Shown here: piece by piece, positions 1 to 5,970 of the stretch
How positions within the stretch are numbered: the first letter of the stretch is position 1
Layout of the letters: every line of letters begins with the position of its first letter
Assembly: GCA_937894055.1 (NCBI GenBank)
Contig: CALDHQ010000271.1
Span: 1-5,970 of the forward strand
Source of the DNA: an uncultured Polymorphobacter sp.
Lineage (GTDB): Bacteria; Pseudomonadota; Alphaproteobacteria; Sphingomonadales; Sphingomonadaceae
Length of the DNA stretch: 5,970 nt
Reading direction: 5' to 3'
The notes under the pieces: generated by a model
What the model was told of the DNA's origin: nothing
What the model saw: the letters and a program-made list of their open reading frames with translations, nothing else
Database searches by the model: none
Program-made: the position numbers and the translations under genes

Positions 1-1348
1 GGGCCAGGGCGGCGGCCTGCCGGCGGCCGAATGGACGCTGGCCTCGGTGCTCAAGACCGCGGGCTATGCCACCTATTTCACCGGTAAATGGCATCTGGGC
101 GAGGCCGACTACGCCATGCCCACCGCGCAGGGCTTCGACGAGATGAAAGCCGTCGGGCTGTATCACCTCAACGCCTACACCTACGGCGACGCCAAATGGT
201 TCCCGGCGATGGATCCGGCAATCCGCGCAATGTTCAACAAGGTGACCATCGGCGCGCTCGAGGGCACGGCCGGGTCAAAAGCCCGCGAAATGTTCAAGAT
301 CAACGGCGAGTACGTCAACACGCCGGTGATCGACGGCAAGCCCGGCGTCGTCGGGATTCCGTTCCTCGACCGCTATATCGAATCCGCCGCGCTCGAATAT
401 CTCGACAAGGCCGCCGTGGGGGCACGCGCCGGCAAGCCGTTCTTCCTCAGCGTCAATTTCATGAAGGTCCACCAGCCCAACCTTCCCGACCCCGAGTTCC
501 AGGACAAGTCGCTGTCGAAGACCAAGTTCGCCGACTCGGTTGTCGAAGTCGATACGCGCATCGGCCGCGTGATGGCGAAGCTCAAGGCGCTCGGCCTCGA
601 CAGCAATACGCTTGTCGTCTTCACCACCGACAACGGCGCGTGGCAGGACGTCTATCCCGATGCCGGTTACACGCCGTTCCGCGGCACCAAGGGCACCGTG
701 CGCGAAGGCGGCAGCCGCGTGCCGGCGATTGCGGTATGGCCCGGCCATATCCCGGCAGGCGCCAAGAACCACGAAGTCGTGGGCGGCACCGACTGGATGG
801 CAACATTTGCCAGTGTCGGCGGCGCCAAGCTGCCAACCGCCGACCGCGACGGCAAGCCGACCATGTTCGACAGCTTCGACCTGACACCGATGCTGACGGG
901 GCAGGTCAAGGAATCGCCGCGCAAGAACTGGTTCTACTTCACCGAGAACGAGCTTTCGCCCGGCGCGATCCGCATTGGCCATCTCAAGATGACGTTCAAC
1001 CTGCGCGGCGACAATGGCGCGCAGACCGGCGGGCTGTCGGTCGATTCGAACCTCGGCTGGAAGGGGCAAGAAAAATATGTCGCGGTGGTGCCGCAGTTGT
1101 TCGACCTGTGGCAGGATCCACAGGAGCGCTATGACGTCGTGATGAACGCCTGGGGGGACAACACCTGGGTCGCGGCGATCATGGGCCCCGAAATCGACAA
1201 GCTGATGAAGACCTATGTGCAGTACCCGCCGCGCAAGCTGCAGAGCGCCATCTACACCGGCCCGCTGACCATAACCAACTACCAGAAGTTCCAGTATCTG
1301 CGCGAATCGCTGGCGAAGGACGGCATCAGCCTCGGCATGCCGAACTGA
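1..1348 (+). CDS. Arylsulfatase (sulfatase family), C-terminal part; 5' end outside the window
   Basis: A formylglycine-dependent sulfatase that would hydrolyse sulfate esters, probably in the periplasm; the substrate cannot be told. The reading frame is open from base 2, so the gene enters from the left; a GTG at 47 is internal, because the residues before it (ending EWTLAS) fit the family. Counting from the codon at base 2, TGKWHLG supplies K29 and H31, KVHQP supplies H157, TTDNGA supplies the metal ligands D210 and N211, and GTKGTVREGG supplies K230. These match the K/H, H, D-N and K positions of classical sulfatases (human arylsulfatase A K123/H125, H229, D281/N282, K302). The C-x-P-S-R motif carrying the modified Cys, and any signal peptide, must lie upstream. 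The C-terminal region with DLWQDPQERYD and MKTYVQYPPRKLQ resembles long arylsulfatases I recall from sphingomonads. Nothing visible is broken. The family is certain; the specificity is unknown. Confidence 0.93.
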   Translation, partial: GQGGGLPAAEWTLASVLKTAGYATYFTGKWHLGEADYAMPTAQGFDEMKAVGLYHLNAYTYGDAKWFPAMDPAIRAMFNKVTIGALEGTAGSKAREMFKINGEYVNTPVIDGKPGVVGIPFLDRYIESAALEYLDKAAVGARAGKPFFLSVNFMKVHQPNLPDPEFQDKSLSKTKFADSVVEVDTRIGRVMAKLKALGLDSNTLVVFTTDNGAWQDVYPDAGYTPFRGTKGTVREGGSRVPAIAVWPGHIPAGAKNHEVVGGTDWMATFASVGGAKLPTADRDGKPTMFDSFDLTPMLTGQVKESPRKNWFYFTENELSPGAIRIGHLKMTFNLRGDNGAQTGGLSVDSNLGWKGQEKYVAVVPQLFDLWQDPQERYDVVMNAWGDNTWVAAIMGPEIDKLMKTYVQYPPRKLQSAIYTGPLTITNYQKFQYLRESLAKDGISLGMPN

Positions 1349-1359
1349 GGCCTCTGCTA

Positions 1360-1372
1360 TCGCTGGCAGCGA
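1360..1372 (+). repeat. Small perfect hairpin just after the sulfatase stop
   Basis: TCGCT and AGCGA form a 5-bp stem around a GGC loop, beginning 12 bases after the sulfatase stop codon. No run of T follows, so it does not qualify as a standard intrinsic terminator. It may be an mRNA 3'-end stabiliser or part of the leader of the next gene. The bases are directly visible; the function is unknown. Confidence 0.4.
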
Positions 1373-1383
1373 CGCGCACGTTC

Positions 1384-1396
1384 GGGAGTTGCTCCC
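1384..1396 (+). repeat. Second perfect hairpin in the leader of the GDT1-family gene
   Basis: GGGAG and CTCCC form a 5-bp stem with a TTG loop, 28 bases before the transporter's ATG. The GGGAGTT core is faintly like the GGGGAGTAG start of yybP-ykoY manganese riboswitches, which control this transporter family in some bacteria. I cannot find the second conserved half of that riboswitch here, so I do not call it one. Confidence 0.35.
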
Positions 1397-1424
1397 AGGC
1401 CCGCGATGAGCCTACAGCCGGCGC

Positions 1425-1997
1425 ATGCTTGAAGCCCTGCTGACCTCCACCGCCGTCGTCGCGCTTGCCGAAATCGGCGACAAGACGCAGCTGCTCGCCA
1501 TTCTGCTGGTGACGCGGTTCCGCACGCCGTGGCCGATCATCGCCGGCATCTTCTTTGCCACCATCGCCAACCACTTCCTCGCCGCGCTGGTCGGCGCGCA
1601 GGTAGCGTCGCTGCTCGACGGCCAGGCATTCCGCTACGCGGTAGCGCTGTCGTTTCTGGCGATGGCGGCGTGGACGCTGGTGCCCGACAAGGTCGACGAC
1701 CTCGATGCCAAGCCGCCGCGCTTCGGCGCCTTTCTGACAACGCTGGTGGCGTTCTTCCTCGTCGAAATGGGCGACAAGACGCAGATCGCCACGATTGCAC
1801 TCGGCGCGCAGTTCCAGATGGTCGTACCGGTCACCATCGGCACGACACTCGGCATGATGATCGCCAACGTGCCCGCGGTGTTCCTCGGCGATGCGCTGCT
1901 CAAGCGCGTGCCACTGGCGACGGTGCGCTACATCGCCGCCGCGCTGTTCGCGGTCATCGGCGTCTGGCTGCTCGCACAGACCGCCGGCTGGATCTGA
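1425..1997 (+). CDS. GDT1/TMEM165 family (UPF0016) cation transporter, probable Mn2+ exporter
   Basis: A 190-residue inner-membrane protein of the UPF0016/GDT1 family, whose bacterial members include manganese exporters such as MneA and whose eukaryotic members move Mn2+/Ca2+ into the Golgi. Two inverted halves each carry the cation-binding signature: EIGDKT at residues 16-21 and EMGDKT at 114-119. Hydrophobic segments lie at about 5-30, 37-60, 68-86, 100-125, 132-155 and 166-186, giving the six helices expected. A polar linker (about 87-99, PDKVDDLDAKPPR) joins the halves. The length is normal for the bacterial form. ATG at 1425 is chosen because MLEALLTSTAVVALAEIGDKT starts as family members do; no strong ribosome binding site precedes it, only a weak GATGAG about 14 bases away. 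It lies between the sulfatase and the DUF748 gene, same strand. The family is very sure; Mn2+ rather than Ca2+ as substrate is inference. Confidence 0.93.
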   Translation: MLEALLTSTAVVALAEIGDKTQLLAILLVTRFRTPWPIIAGIFFATIANHFLAALVGAQVASLLDGQAFRYAVALSFLAMAAWTLVPDKVDDLDAKPPRFGAFLTTLVAFFLVEMGDKTQIATIALGAQFQMVVPVTIGTTLGMMIANVPAVFLGDALLKRVPLATVRYIAAALFAVIGVWLLAQTAGWI

Positions 1998-2066
1998 TCC
2001 CCGCAGTGGCAGCGCAAAAGCCCCCTTGTCGTGCGCGGCGCGGGGCGGCAAAGTGGCAATGGGCTC

Positions 2067-2074
2067 GGGGGAAA
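2067..2074 (+). promoter_or_regulatory. Ribosome binding site deciding the DUF748 start
   Basis: GGGGGAAA, with a GGGGA core at 2068-2072, lies 6 bases before ATG 2079. This spacing favours ATG 2079 (or the next ATG at 2082) over the in-frame GTG at 2031, which has a C-rich stretch and no such site in front of it. Confidence 0.55.
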
Positions 2075-2078
2075 TTCG

Positions 2079-5000
2079 ATGATGGCATCTTTGCGCCGAC
2101 CGCTGATCCTGATTCCATTGCTGCTGGCGCTGCTGTTCGGCGCCTATGTCGCGGCGGGTTTCTGGTTGGCGCCGCGGCTGATCCGCTCGGCGGCACAGGA
2201 TTATGTGACCAAGAACCTGCCCGGCAAGGTGCTCTCGCTTGGCGACATCCGCTTCAACCCGCTGCAGCTGACGCTCGACATCGACAAGATTGCCATTGGT
2301 GACAGCAAGGCCCCCGCACCGATGGTGGCGGTCGGTCATGTCGGCGTCAACGTCAGCGGCTCGTCGATCTGGAAAATGACCCCGCGGCTTGACGCTGTCA
2401 GCATCGATGCGCCGCTGGTCAACGCGGTGCTGCGCAAGGACGGCACACTCAACCTGTCCGAACTGGTGCCGCCCGATGACGGCAAGCCGACGCCGGCGGT
2501 GTGGATCGGTCGCCTCGACGTGCGTAACGGCACCGTCCATTTCAGCGACCAGCGCCGCGCCAATTCGCACGAAAAATCGCTGACCCCGATAACCTTCGAA
2601 TTGCGCGATTTCGCCACCCACATGGACGCCGGCGGCAACTACAAGCTCGATGCCGCTAGCAAGGACGGCGAGGTGTTCCACTGGGCCGGCACGCTATCGA
2701 TGGCGCCGCTGGCATCGAGCGGCAAGTTCAGCATCGGGGCGCTCAAGCTGACCTCGCTGTACCGCTTCATCGACGATATAGCGCCGGTGGCACTGCTCGG
2801 CGGCAGCCTCGATTTAGCCGGCAGCTACAAGTTCGCCGCCGCCCCCAAAACTGCCGGCGCGCCGCCCGCAAACATGTTCGACGCAAGTCTCGACAGCCTT
2901 GCCGTCGCTGACCTTGCACTGCGCACCAAGGACGGCGACGATGTCACCGTCAAGACGCTCAAGCTGGCACCGACGCAACTGTCGCTTGGCAGCGACAACG
3001 CCGCAATTGGCGCACTGGATATCGGTGGCGTCAGCGCCCGCCGCGCCACCGGCGAAAGCGTCGCGCTCGATAATGTCACGCTCGCCGGCTCAAGCTACAA
3101 GCTGTCCACCCAAGTCGCGGACATCGGTGCGCTGTCGGTCAAGGGCATCGCCGTCAAGGGTCGCGGCAAGACCCCCGAGGCTGTCGCGCTGCGCAGCATC
3201 GCGCTCGATGCCAGCCAGATCGACGCCAAAGCGCGCATGGCACGCATCGGCGCGGTGACCGTCGCCGGGCTCAAGGCGCAGGCGCTGGTCGCCGCCGACA
3301 ATTCGGTCAGCATCCCGGGGCTCTATCCGATGAAGCTGCCCAAATCGGCGCCCGCTCCCGATACGCCGGCCTGGCACTACAGCTTGGCGGGGTTCAATCT
3401 CGAAGACGCCGCGGTCAAGCTGACGCTGGCGCGCGTCACGCCCGCCAAGGTGCTCGACATCGCGCCGGTCAAGCTCAACATCGGCACCATCACCGACAAG
3501 CGCGACACGCCGCTGCCGGTCAGTTTTTCCGCCACCATCAACCGTAGCGCGACAATCAGCGCCGTCGGCCGCGTCGATCCGCAAACCGGCGGTGCCGCGA
3601 TGGCGCTCGACATGGCGAAACTGCCGATTGCCGATTTCGTCGCGTTCGCGCCGACACCGCCGGGCGTTATCGTCAAGTCGGGGCTGCTCGGCGTCAAGGG
3701 CAAGGCGCGCATCACGCCGACCGCCAAGACGCCGCGCATCGATTTCGCCGGCGGCGCCAGCGTCACCGACCTCAAGCTGCTCGAACGCGCAACCGGCACC
3801 GACTTGCTGGCGTGGCAACGGCTCGACGTCGCCGGCATCCAATATTCCGGTGACCGGATGGCGATTGCGACGATCACGCTCGACAAACCGGTGTCGAACA
3901 TCGCGATCACCCGCAACGCCGAACTCAACATCGCCAAGGTCAACGAAACCGGCGCCGCCCCTGCCCCGCTGCCCATCAACAGCAGCAAGCAGGCGATCGG
4001 CGACGTCCGCGTCAAGGCGGTCATGTCGAACACGCTGGCGTCTGCCGGCTCTGAAATGCCGATCCACATCGGGCAGGTGGTATTCAGGAACGGCACGATC
4101 GGCTTTTCGGACTATTCGATCGAGCCCAACTTCCGCGCCAGCATCCAGGGCTTTTCGGGCACGATCTCCGATTTGTCGACAACACCGGGCGCGCAGGCAA
4201 AGTTCAACCTCAAGGGCTATGTCATCGACCGCTTCTCGCCGGTCACCATCACCGGCCGTGCCAATCCGTTCGCCTATGATGCCAACACCGACATCACCGC
4301 GAGCTTCAAGAATATCGAGCTTCCGGTATTCAACCCCTATTCGGGCGAGTACGCCGGCTACAACATCGCCAAGGGCAAGCTCAGCACCGATTTCCACTAC
4401 AAGATCAATGCGCGCCAGCTCGACGCGCAGCACCATGTCGTCATCGACCAGCTCGAATGGGGCGCCGCGACCGACAGCAAGAAGAAGGTGTCGATGCCGG
4501 TGCGGCTGGCGACATCGCTGCTCAAGGACAAGAACGGCGTCATCGACCTCGACCTGCCGGTCACCGGCTCGCTCGATGACCCGAAGTTCAACGTCTGGCC
4601 GGTGGTGTGGAAGGTCGTCGGCAATGTGCTGACCAAGATCATCACCGCACCGTTCCGGATGCTCGGCGATCTGTTCAGCGCCGACGAGCAACCCCAGTTC
4701 GTGGCGTTTGACGCCGGCTCGGCGGCACTTGGCCCCGATGCATCGGCAAGTCTCGCCAAGCTTGCCAAGGGGCTGGCAGACAAGCCCGACGTCAACCTCG
4801 ACATCCCCGCCGGCCCCGGCATCCGCGAAGACGCCGAAGCCATGACCACGGCCGGGATCGAAGCCGCCGTGGCGGGCGCCAGCAAGAAGCCGGTGGATTA
4901 TGCAACGCTCGACATGGGCGAAAAGCGCGACCGGCTGGCGAAAATCTACAAGACCAAGTTCGGCAAGAGGCCCGACTATCCCAAGGACCTGCCGACGGCG

Positions 5001-5252
5001 AACCTGATTTCGGGCAAGGAGGCCAAGCTGGCCGCCGCCACCGCGCAGGTGGGTTGGCTGGAAACCGCGCTCCGGCCGAAGTTCGCACCGACCGATGCGC
5101 AGCTTGCAGCACTGGGCCAGGCGCGTGCCGATACGGTCAAGCAGGCGCTGCTGGCGGACGCCGCGATCGATCCGGCGCGGGTGTTCGTCGCTACGGGTAA
5201 AAGCGTCACCGCCAAGGGCGACGATGTTCAGATGGAACTGGCGGTCAAATGA
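2079..5252 (+). CDS. DUF748 domain protein, AsmA-like, membrane-anchored envelope protein
   Basis: A 1057-residue protein with one N-terminal membrane helix (about residues 8-30, after LRRP), then a long periplasmic body of repeating beta-strand-like segments of alternating hydrophobic residues. The diagnostic DUF748 block is at 814-845: LLKDKNGVIDLDLP at 814-827, then TGSLDDPKFNV and WKVVGNVLTKIITAPF. Next comes a tail resembling a worn OmpA-like unit (F877-D-A-G-S, then a Leu/Ala helix, then VNLDIPAG from 905), an Ala/Lys-rich helical region, and a beta end (VFVATGKSVTAKGDD, from 1035). DUF748 proteins resemble AsmA/TamB/YhdP-type bridge proteins, for which roles in phospholipid transport or outer-membrane homeostasis are proposed; this member's role is not established. 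Start chosen at ATG 2079 for its ribosome binding site and the helix directly after it. It follows the transporter by 81 bases and ends 10 bases from the convergent DUF3297 gene. No frameshift is seen. The family is sure, the function is not. Confidence 0.9.
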   Translation: MMASLRRPLILIPLLLALLFGAYVAAGFWLAPRLIRSAAQDYVTKNLPGKVLSLGDIRFNPLQLTLDIDKIAIGDSKAPAPMVAVGHVGVNVSGSSIWKMTPRLDAVSIDAPLVNAVLRKDGTLNLSELVPPDDGKPTPAVWIGRLDVRNGTVHFSDQRRANSHEKSLTPITFELRDFATHMDAGGNYKLDAASKDGEVFHWAGTLSMAPLASSGKFSIGALKLTSLYRFIDDIAPVALLGGSLDLAGSYKFAAAPKTAGAPPANMFDASLDSLAVADLALRTKDGDDVTVKTLKLAPTQLSLGSDNAAIGALDIGGVSARRATGESVALDNVTLAGSSYKLSTQVADIGALSVKGIAVKGRGKTPEAVALRSIALDASQIDAKARMARIGAVTVAGLKAQALVAADNSVSIPGLYPMKLPKSAPAPDTPAWHYSLAGFNLEDAAVKLTLARVTPAKVLDIAPVKLNIGTITDKRDTPLPVSFSATINRSATISAVGRVDPQTGGAAMALDMAKLPIADFVAFAPTPPGVIVKSGLLGVKGKARITPTAKTPRIDFAGGASVTDLKLLERATGTDLLAWQRLDVAGIQYSGDRMAIATITLDKPVSNIAITRNAELNIAKVNETGAAPAPLPINSSKQAIGDVRVKAVMSNTLASAGSEMPIHIGQVVFRNGTIGFSDYSIEPNFRASIQGFSGTISDLSTTPGAQAKFNLKGYVIDRFSPVTITGRANPFAYDANTDITASFKNIELPVFNPYSGEYAGYNIAKGKLSTDFHYKINARQLDAQHHVVIDQLEWGAATDSKKKVSMPVRLATSLLKDKNGVIDLDLPVTGSLDDPKFNVWPVVWKVVGNVLTKIITAPFRMLGDLFSADEQPQFVAFDAGSAALGPDASASLAKLAKGLADKPDVNLDIPAGPGIREDAEAMTTAGIEAAVAGASKKPVDYATLDMGEKRDRLAKIYKTKFGKRPDYPKDLPTANLISGKEAKLAAATAQVGWLETALRPKFAPTDAQLAALGQARADTVKQALLADAAIDPARVFVATGKSVTAKGDDVQMELAVK

Positions 5253-5262
5253 CCGGCAAGCG

Positions 5263-5547
5263 TCAGCTCTTGAAGTAAGGCTCGACGGTGCCCTTCTGCT
5301 TGATCGTCATCGGGCGGCCGTAGCGGTCGCGGGCATTGCCGACGCTGAGCTTCACCCAGCCTTCGGAAACGCAATATTCGTCGACGGTGGTGCGCTCGAC
5401 GCCGTTGAAGCGGATGCCGATGCCGCGCGCCAGAACAGCCTCGTCATAGAACGGGCTGCCGGGCGTCGCTGACAGATGATCGGGCGGCGTATCGGTGATC
5501 GCGGCAGCGGCGACATCCTTGTCGGCATCGGTTTCGGGGGCGGTCAT
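5263..5547 (-). CDS. DUF3297 family small conserved protein
   Basis: A 94-residue soluble protein that I recognise as DUF3297, a small family common in proteobacteria and without a known function. The family core runs from about residue 18 to the end: DTPPDHLS, SPFYDE, RGIGIRFNGVE (41-51), DEYCVSEGW (56-64, with the only Cys at 59), and KGTVEPYF near the C-terminus. The first 17 residues are an acidic, Ala-rich, probably disordered extension outside the core. A GTG nine bases further out (5556) could add three residues; ATG 5547 is preferred, with a weak GAAAG about 10 bases upstream. No signal peptide or membrane segment is visible, so it is probably cytoplasmic. It lies downstream of dnaE on the same strand and meets the DUF748 gene tail to tail. 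The family is confident; the role is unknown. Confidence 0.88.
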   Translation of the reverse strand: MTAPETDADKDVAAAAITDTPPDHLSATPGSPFYDEAVLARGIGIRFNGVERTTVDEYCVSEGWVKLSVGNARDRYGRPMTIKQKGTVEPYFKS

Positions 5548-5579
5548 GGCGGGCACTTTCGAAAACAGCGTGATGCCAC

Positions 5580-5608
5580 CCCATAGCCAGCCCGCAGCAA
5601 ACCGACAA
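5580..5608 (-). promoter_or_regulatory. Candidate promoter for the DUF3297 gene
   Basis: Read on the minus strand, TTGTCG (5608-5603) and TATGGG (5585-5580) are separated by exactly 17 bases and lie 32 bases before ATG 5547, a sensible place for a sigma-70-type promoter. The matches to consensus are partial (4/6 and 3/6), and GC-rich alphaproteobacterial promoters are poorly predicted by eye, so this is tentative. Confidence 0.25.
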
Positions 5609-5626
5609 TCTCAATCGCCGCTATGG
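5581..5626. repeat. 7-base inverted repeat between dnaE and the DUF3297 gene
   Basis: CCATAGC at 5581-5587 and GCTATGG at 5620-5626 are perfect inverted copies with 32 bases between them. In the minus-strand transcript they could pair soon after the dnaE stop, but there is no T run, so an intrinsic terminator is not supported. The 5581-5587 arm overlaps the candidate -10 element. A repressor operator or chance are both possible. Confidence 0.35.
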
Positions 5627-5630
5627 TGCC

Positions 5631-5970
5631 TCACGCCGAAACCGCGCGCAGCTCGACCGAATCGACGCCGGCGACGCGCTCGACGCTGCCGCGCAGTTCG
5701 CCGTCGATGCTGTACTCGCGGCCCAGGCTGACGGCGGCGATGCACCCGTCGGCGAGCTTCATGCGCAGAATGACTTCGCCGCGGCCGCCAAGCGACGGCA
5801 GCAGCAGCGCCGCGAGATCCTCGATTGCCGCAGCGCGTGGCGTCCGCGCGCTATCGACATCGACGATCAGCCGCGACCGCGTGCGCTTGGCCAGTTGTTC
5901 GAGCGGCTGGACGCTGCGGATCGACACGCGCGGTGTGTCCTCGCCGGGCCGCCACTGCAAATCGCCGCCG
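5631..5970 (-). CDS. dnaE: DNA polymerase III subunit alpha, C-terminal fragment (5' end outside the window)
   Basis: The last 112 residues of a protein that enters from the right edge; the frame is open to base 5969, and the TTG at 5960 is internal. The order of elements matches the extreme C-terminus of alphaproteobacterial replicative polymerase alpha subunits as I recall them: an OB-fold exit strand with DTPRVSIRSVQPLEQLA, then a segment of the form RLIVDVDSA, a GRGEVILRMKLADG strand pair, LGREYSIDGELRGSVERV, and a closing GVDSVEL. In the known enzyme this region lies after the polymerase core and OB domain and takes part in binding the tau clamp-loader subunit; the catalytic PHP and palm parts are off-window. 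It stops 83 bases before the DUF3297 gene on the same strand. The assignment rests on a short, less conserved tail, so the error-prone paralogue DnaE2 is a less likely alternative. Confidence 0.78.
   Translation of the reverse strand, partial: GGDLQWRPGEDTPRVSIRSVQPLEQLAKRTRSRLIVDVDSARTPRAAAIEDLAALLLPSLGGRGEVILRMKLADGCIAAVSLGREYSIDGELRGSVERVAGVDSVELRAVSA

Noticed and set aside
275..1069. 264-codon open frame on the minus strand inside the sulfatase gene
   Set aside because: It has no recognisable motif and is fully covered by the sulfatase, whose catalytic residues are intact in the plus frame.
1360..1396. Calling the two leader hairpins intrinsic terminators
   Set aside because: Neither 5-bp stem is followed by a T run; the downstream bases are GC-rich.
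1384..1424. Calling a yybP-ykoY manganese riboswitch before the transporter
   Set aside because: Only a loose likeness to the first conserved segment is visible. The second conserved half is missing and the gap is too short to hold a full element comfortably.
2031..2078. GTG at 2031 as the start of the DUF748 protein
   Set aside because: It would add 16 polar, Gly-rich residues before the membrane anchor and lacks a ribosome binding site, while ATG 2079 has GGGGA at good spacing.
1326..2681. 451-codon open frame on the minus strand across the transporter and the start of the DUF748 gene
   Set aside because: The translation is rich in R, H, D and Q with no recognisable domain. It is the expected antisense shadow of GC-rich codon use opposite two well-supported genes.
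3090..4691. 533-codon open frame on the minus strand inside the DUF748 gene
   Set aside because: Its composition is Arg/Asp/Gly-biased with no motif, and it lies wholly opposite a clear family member, so it is a shadow frame.

Overview
The window is a GC-rich, densely coding chromosomal segment with five protein genes, two of them cut by the window edges. Codon use (strong G/C at third positions) and gene content (a sphingomonad-type arylsulfatase, a DUF3297 protein and an alphaproteobacterial-style DnaE C-terminus) suggest an alphaproteobacterium, most likely of the Sphingomonadales. This placement rests on remembered family resemblance, not on a search. I see no mobile element, CRISPR array, rRNA or tRNA.

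Left part, plus strand: the C-terminal part of an arylsulfatase (1-1348; its N-terminus and catalytic Cys motif lie off the left edge), then a small GDT1/UPF0016 membrane transporter (1425-1997) with both EΦGDKT cation motifs, probably a Mn2+ (or Ca2+) exporter. The 76-base gap between them holds two compact perfect hairpins. After a further 81 bases comes a long DUF748 (AsmA-like) envelope protein (2079-5252), with one N-terminal membrane anchor, a long beta-rich body, the diagnostic DUF748 C-terminal block and a degenerate OmpA-like tail. All three genes point the same way and could be read together, but the gaps of about 80 bases leave room for separate promoters.

Right part, minus strand: a small DUF3297 protein (5263-5547) converges on the DUF748 gene with only 10 bases between the stop codons. 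Behind it is the C-terminal end of the DNA polymerase III alpha subunit (5631-5970, cut by the right edge). The gap between these two holds a 7-base inverted repeat and a candidate promoter for the DUF3297 gene.

The plus-strand genes share an envelope theme (a probable periplasmic sulfate-ester hydrolase, a cation exporter and an AsmA-like protein), while the minus-strand side carries a replication gene and a small conserved protein of unknown role. I did not find a convincing new multi-gene system. The items most worth a second look are the hairpin leader before the GDT1 gene, the DUF748 protein and the DUF3297 gene with its own possible promoter.
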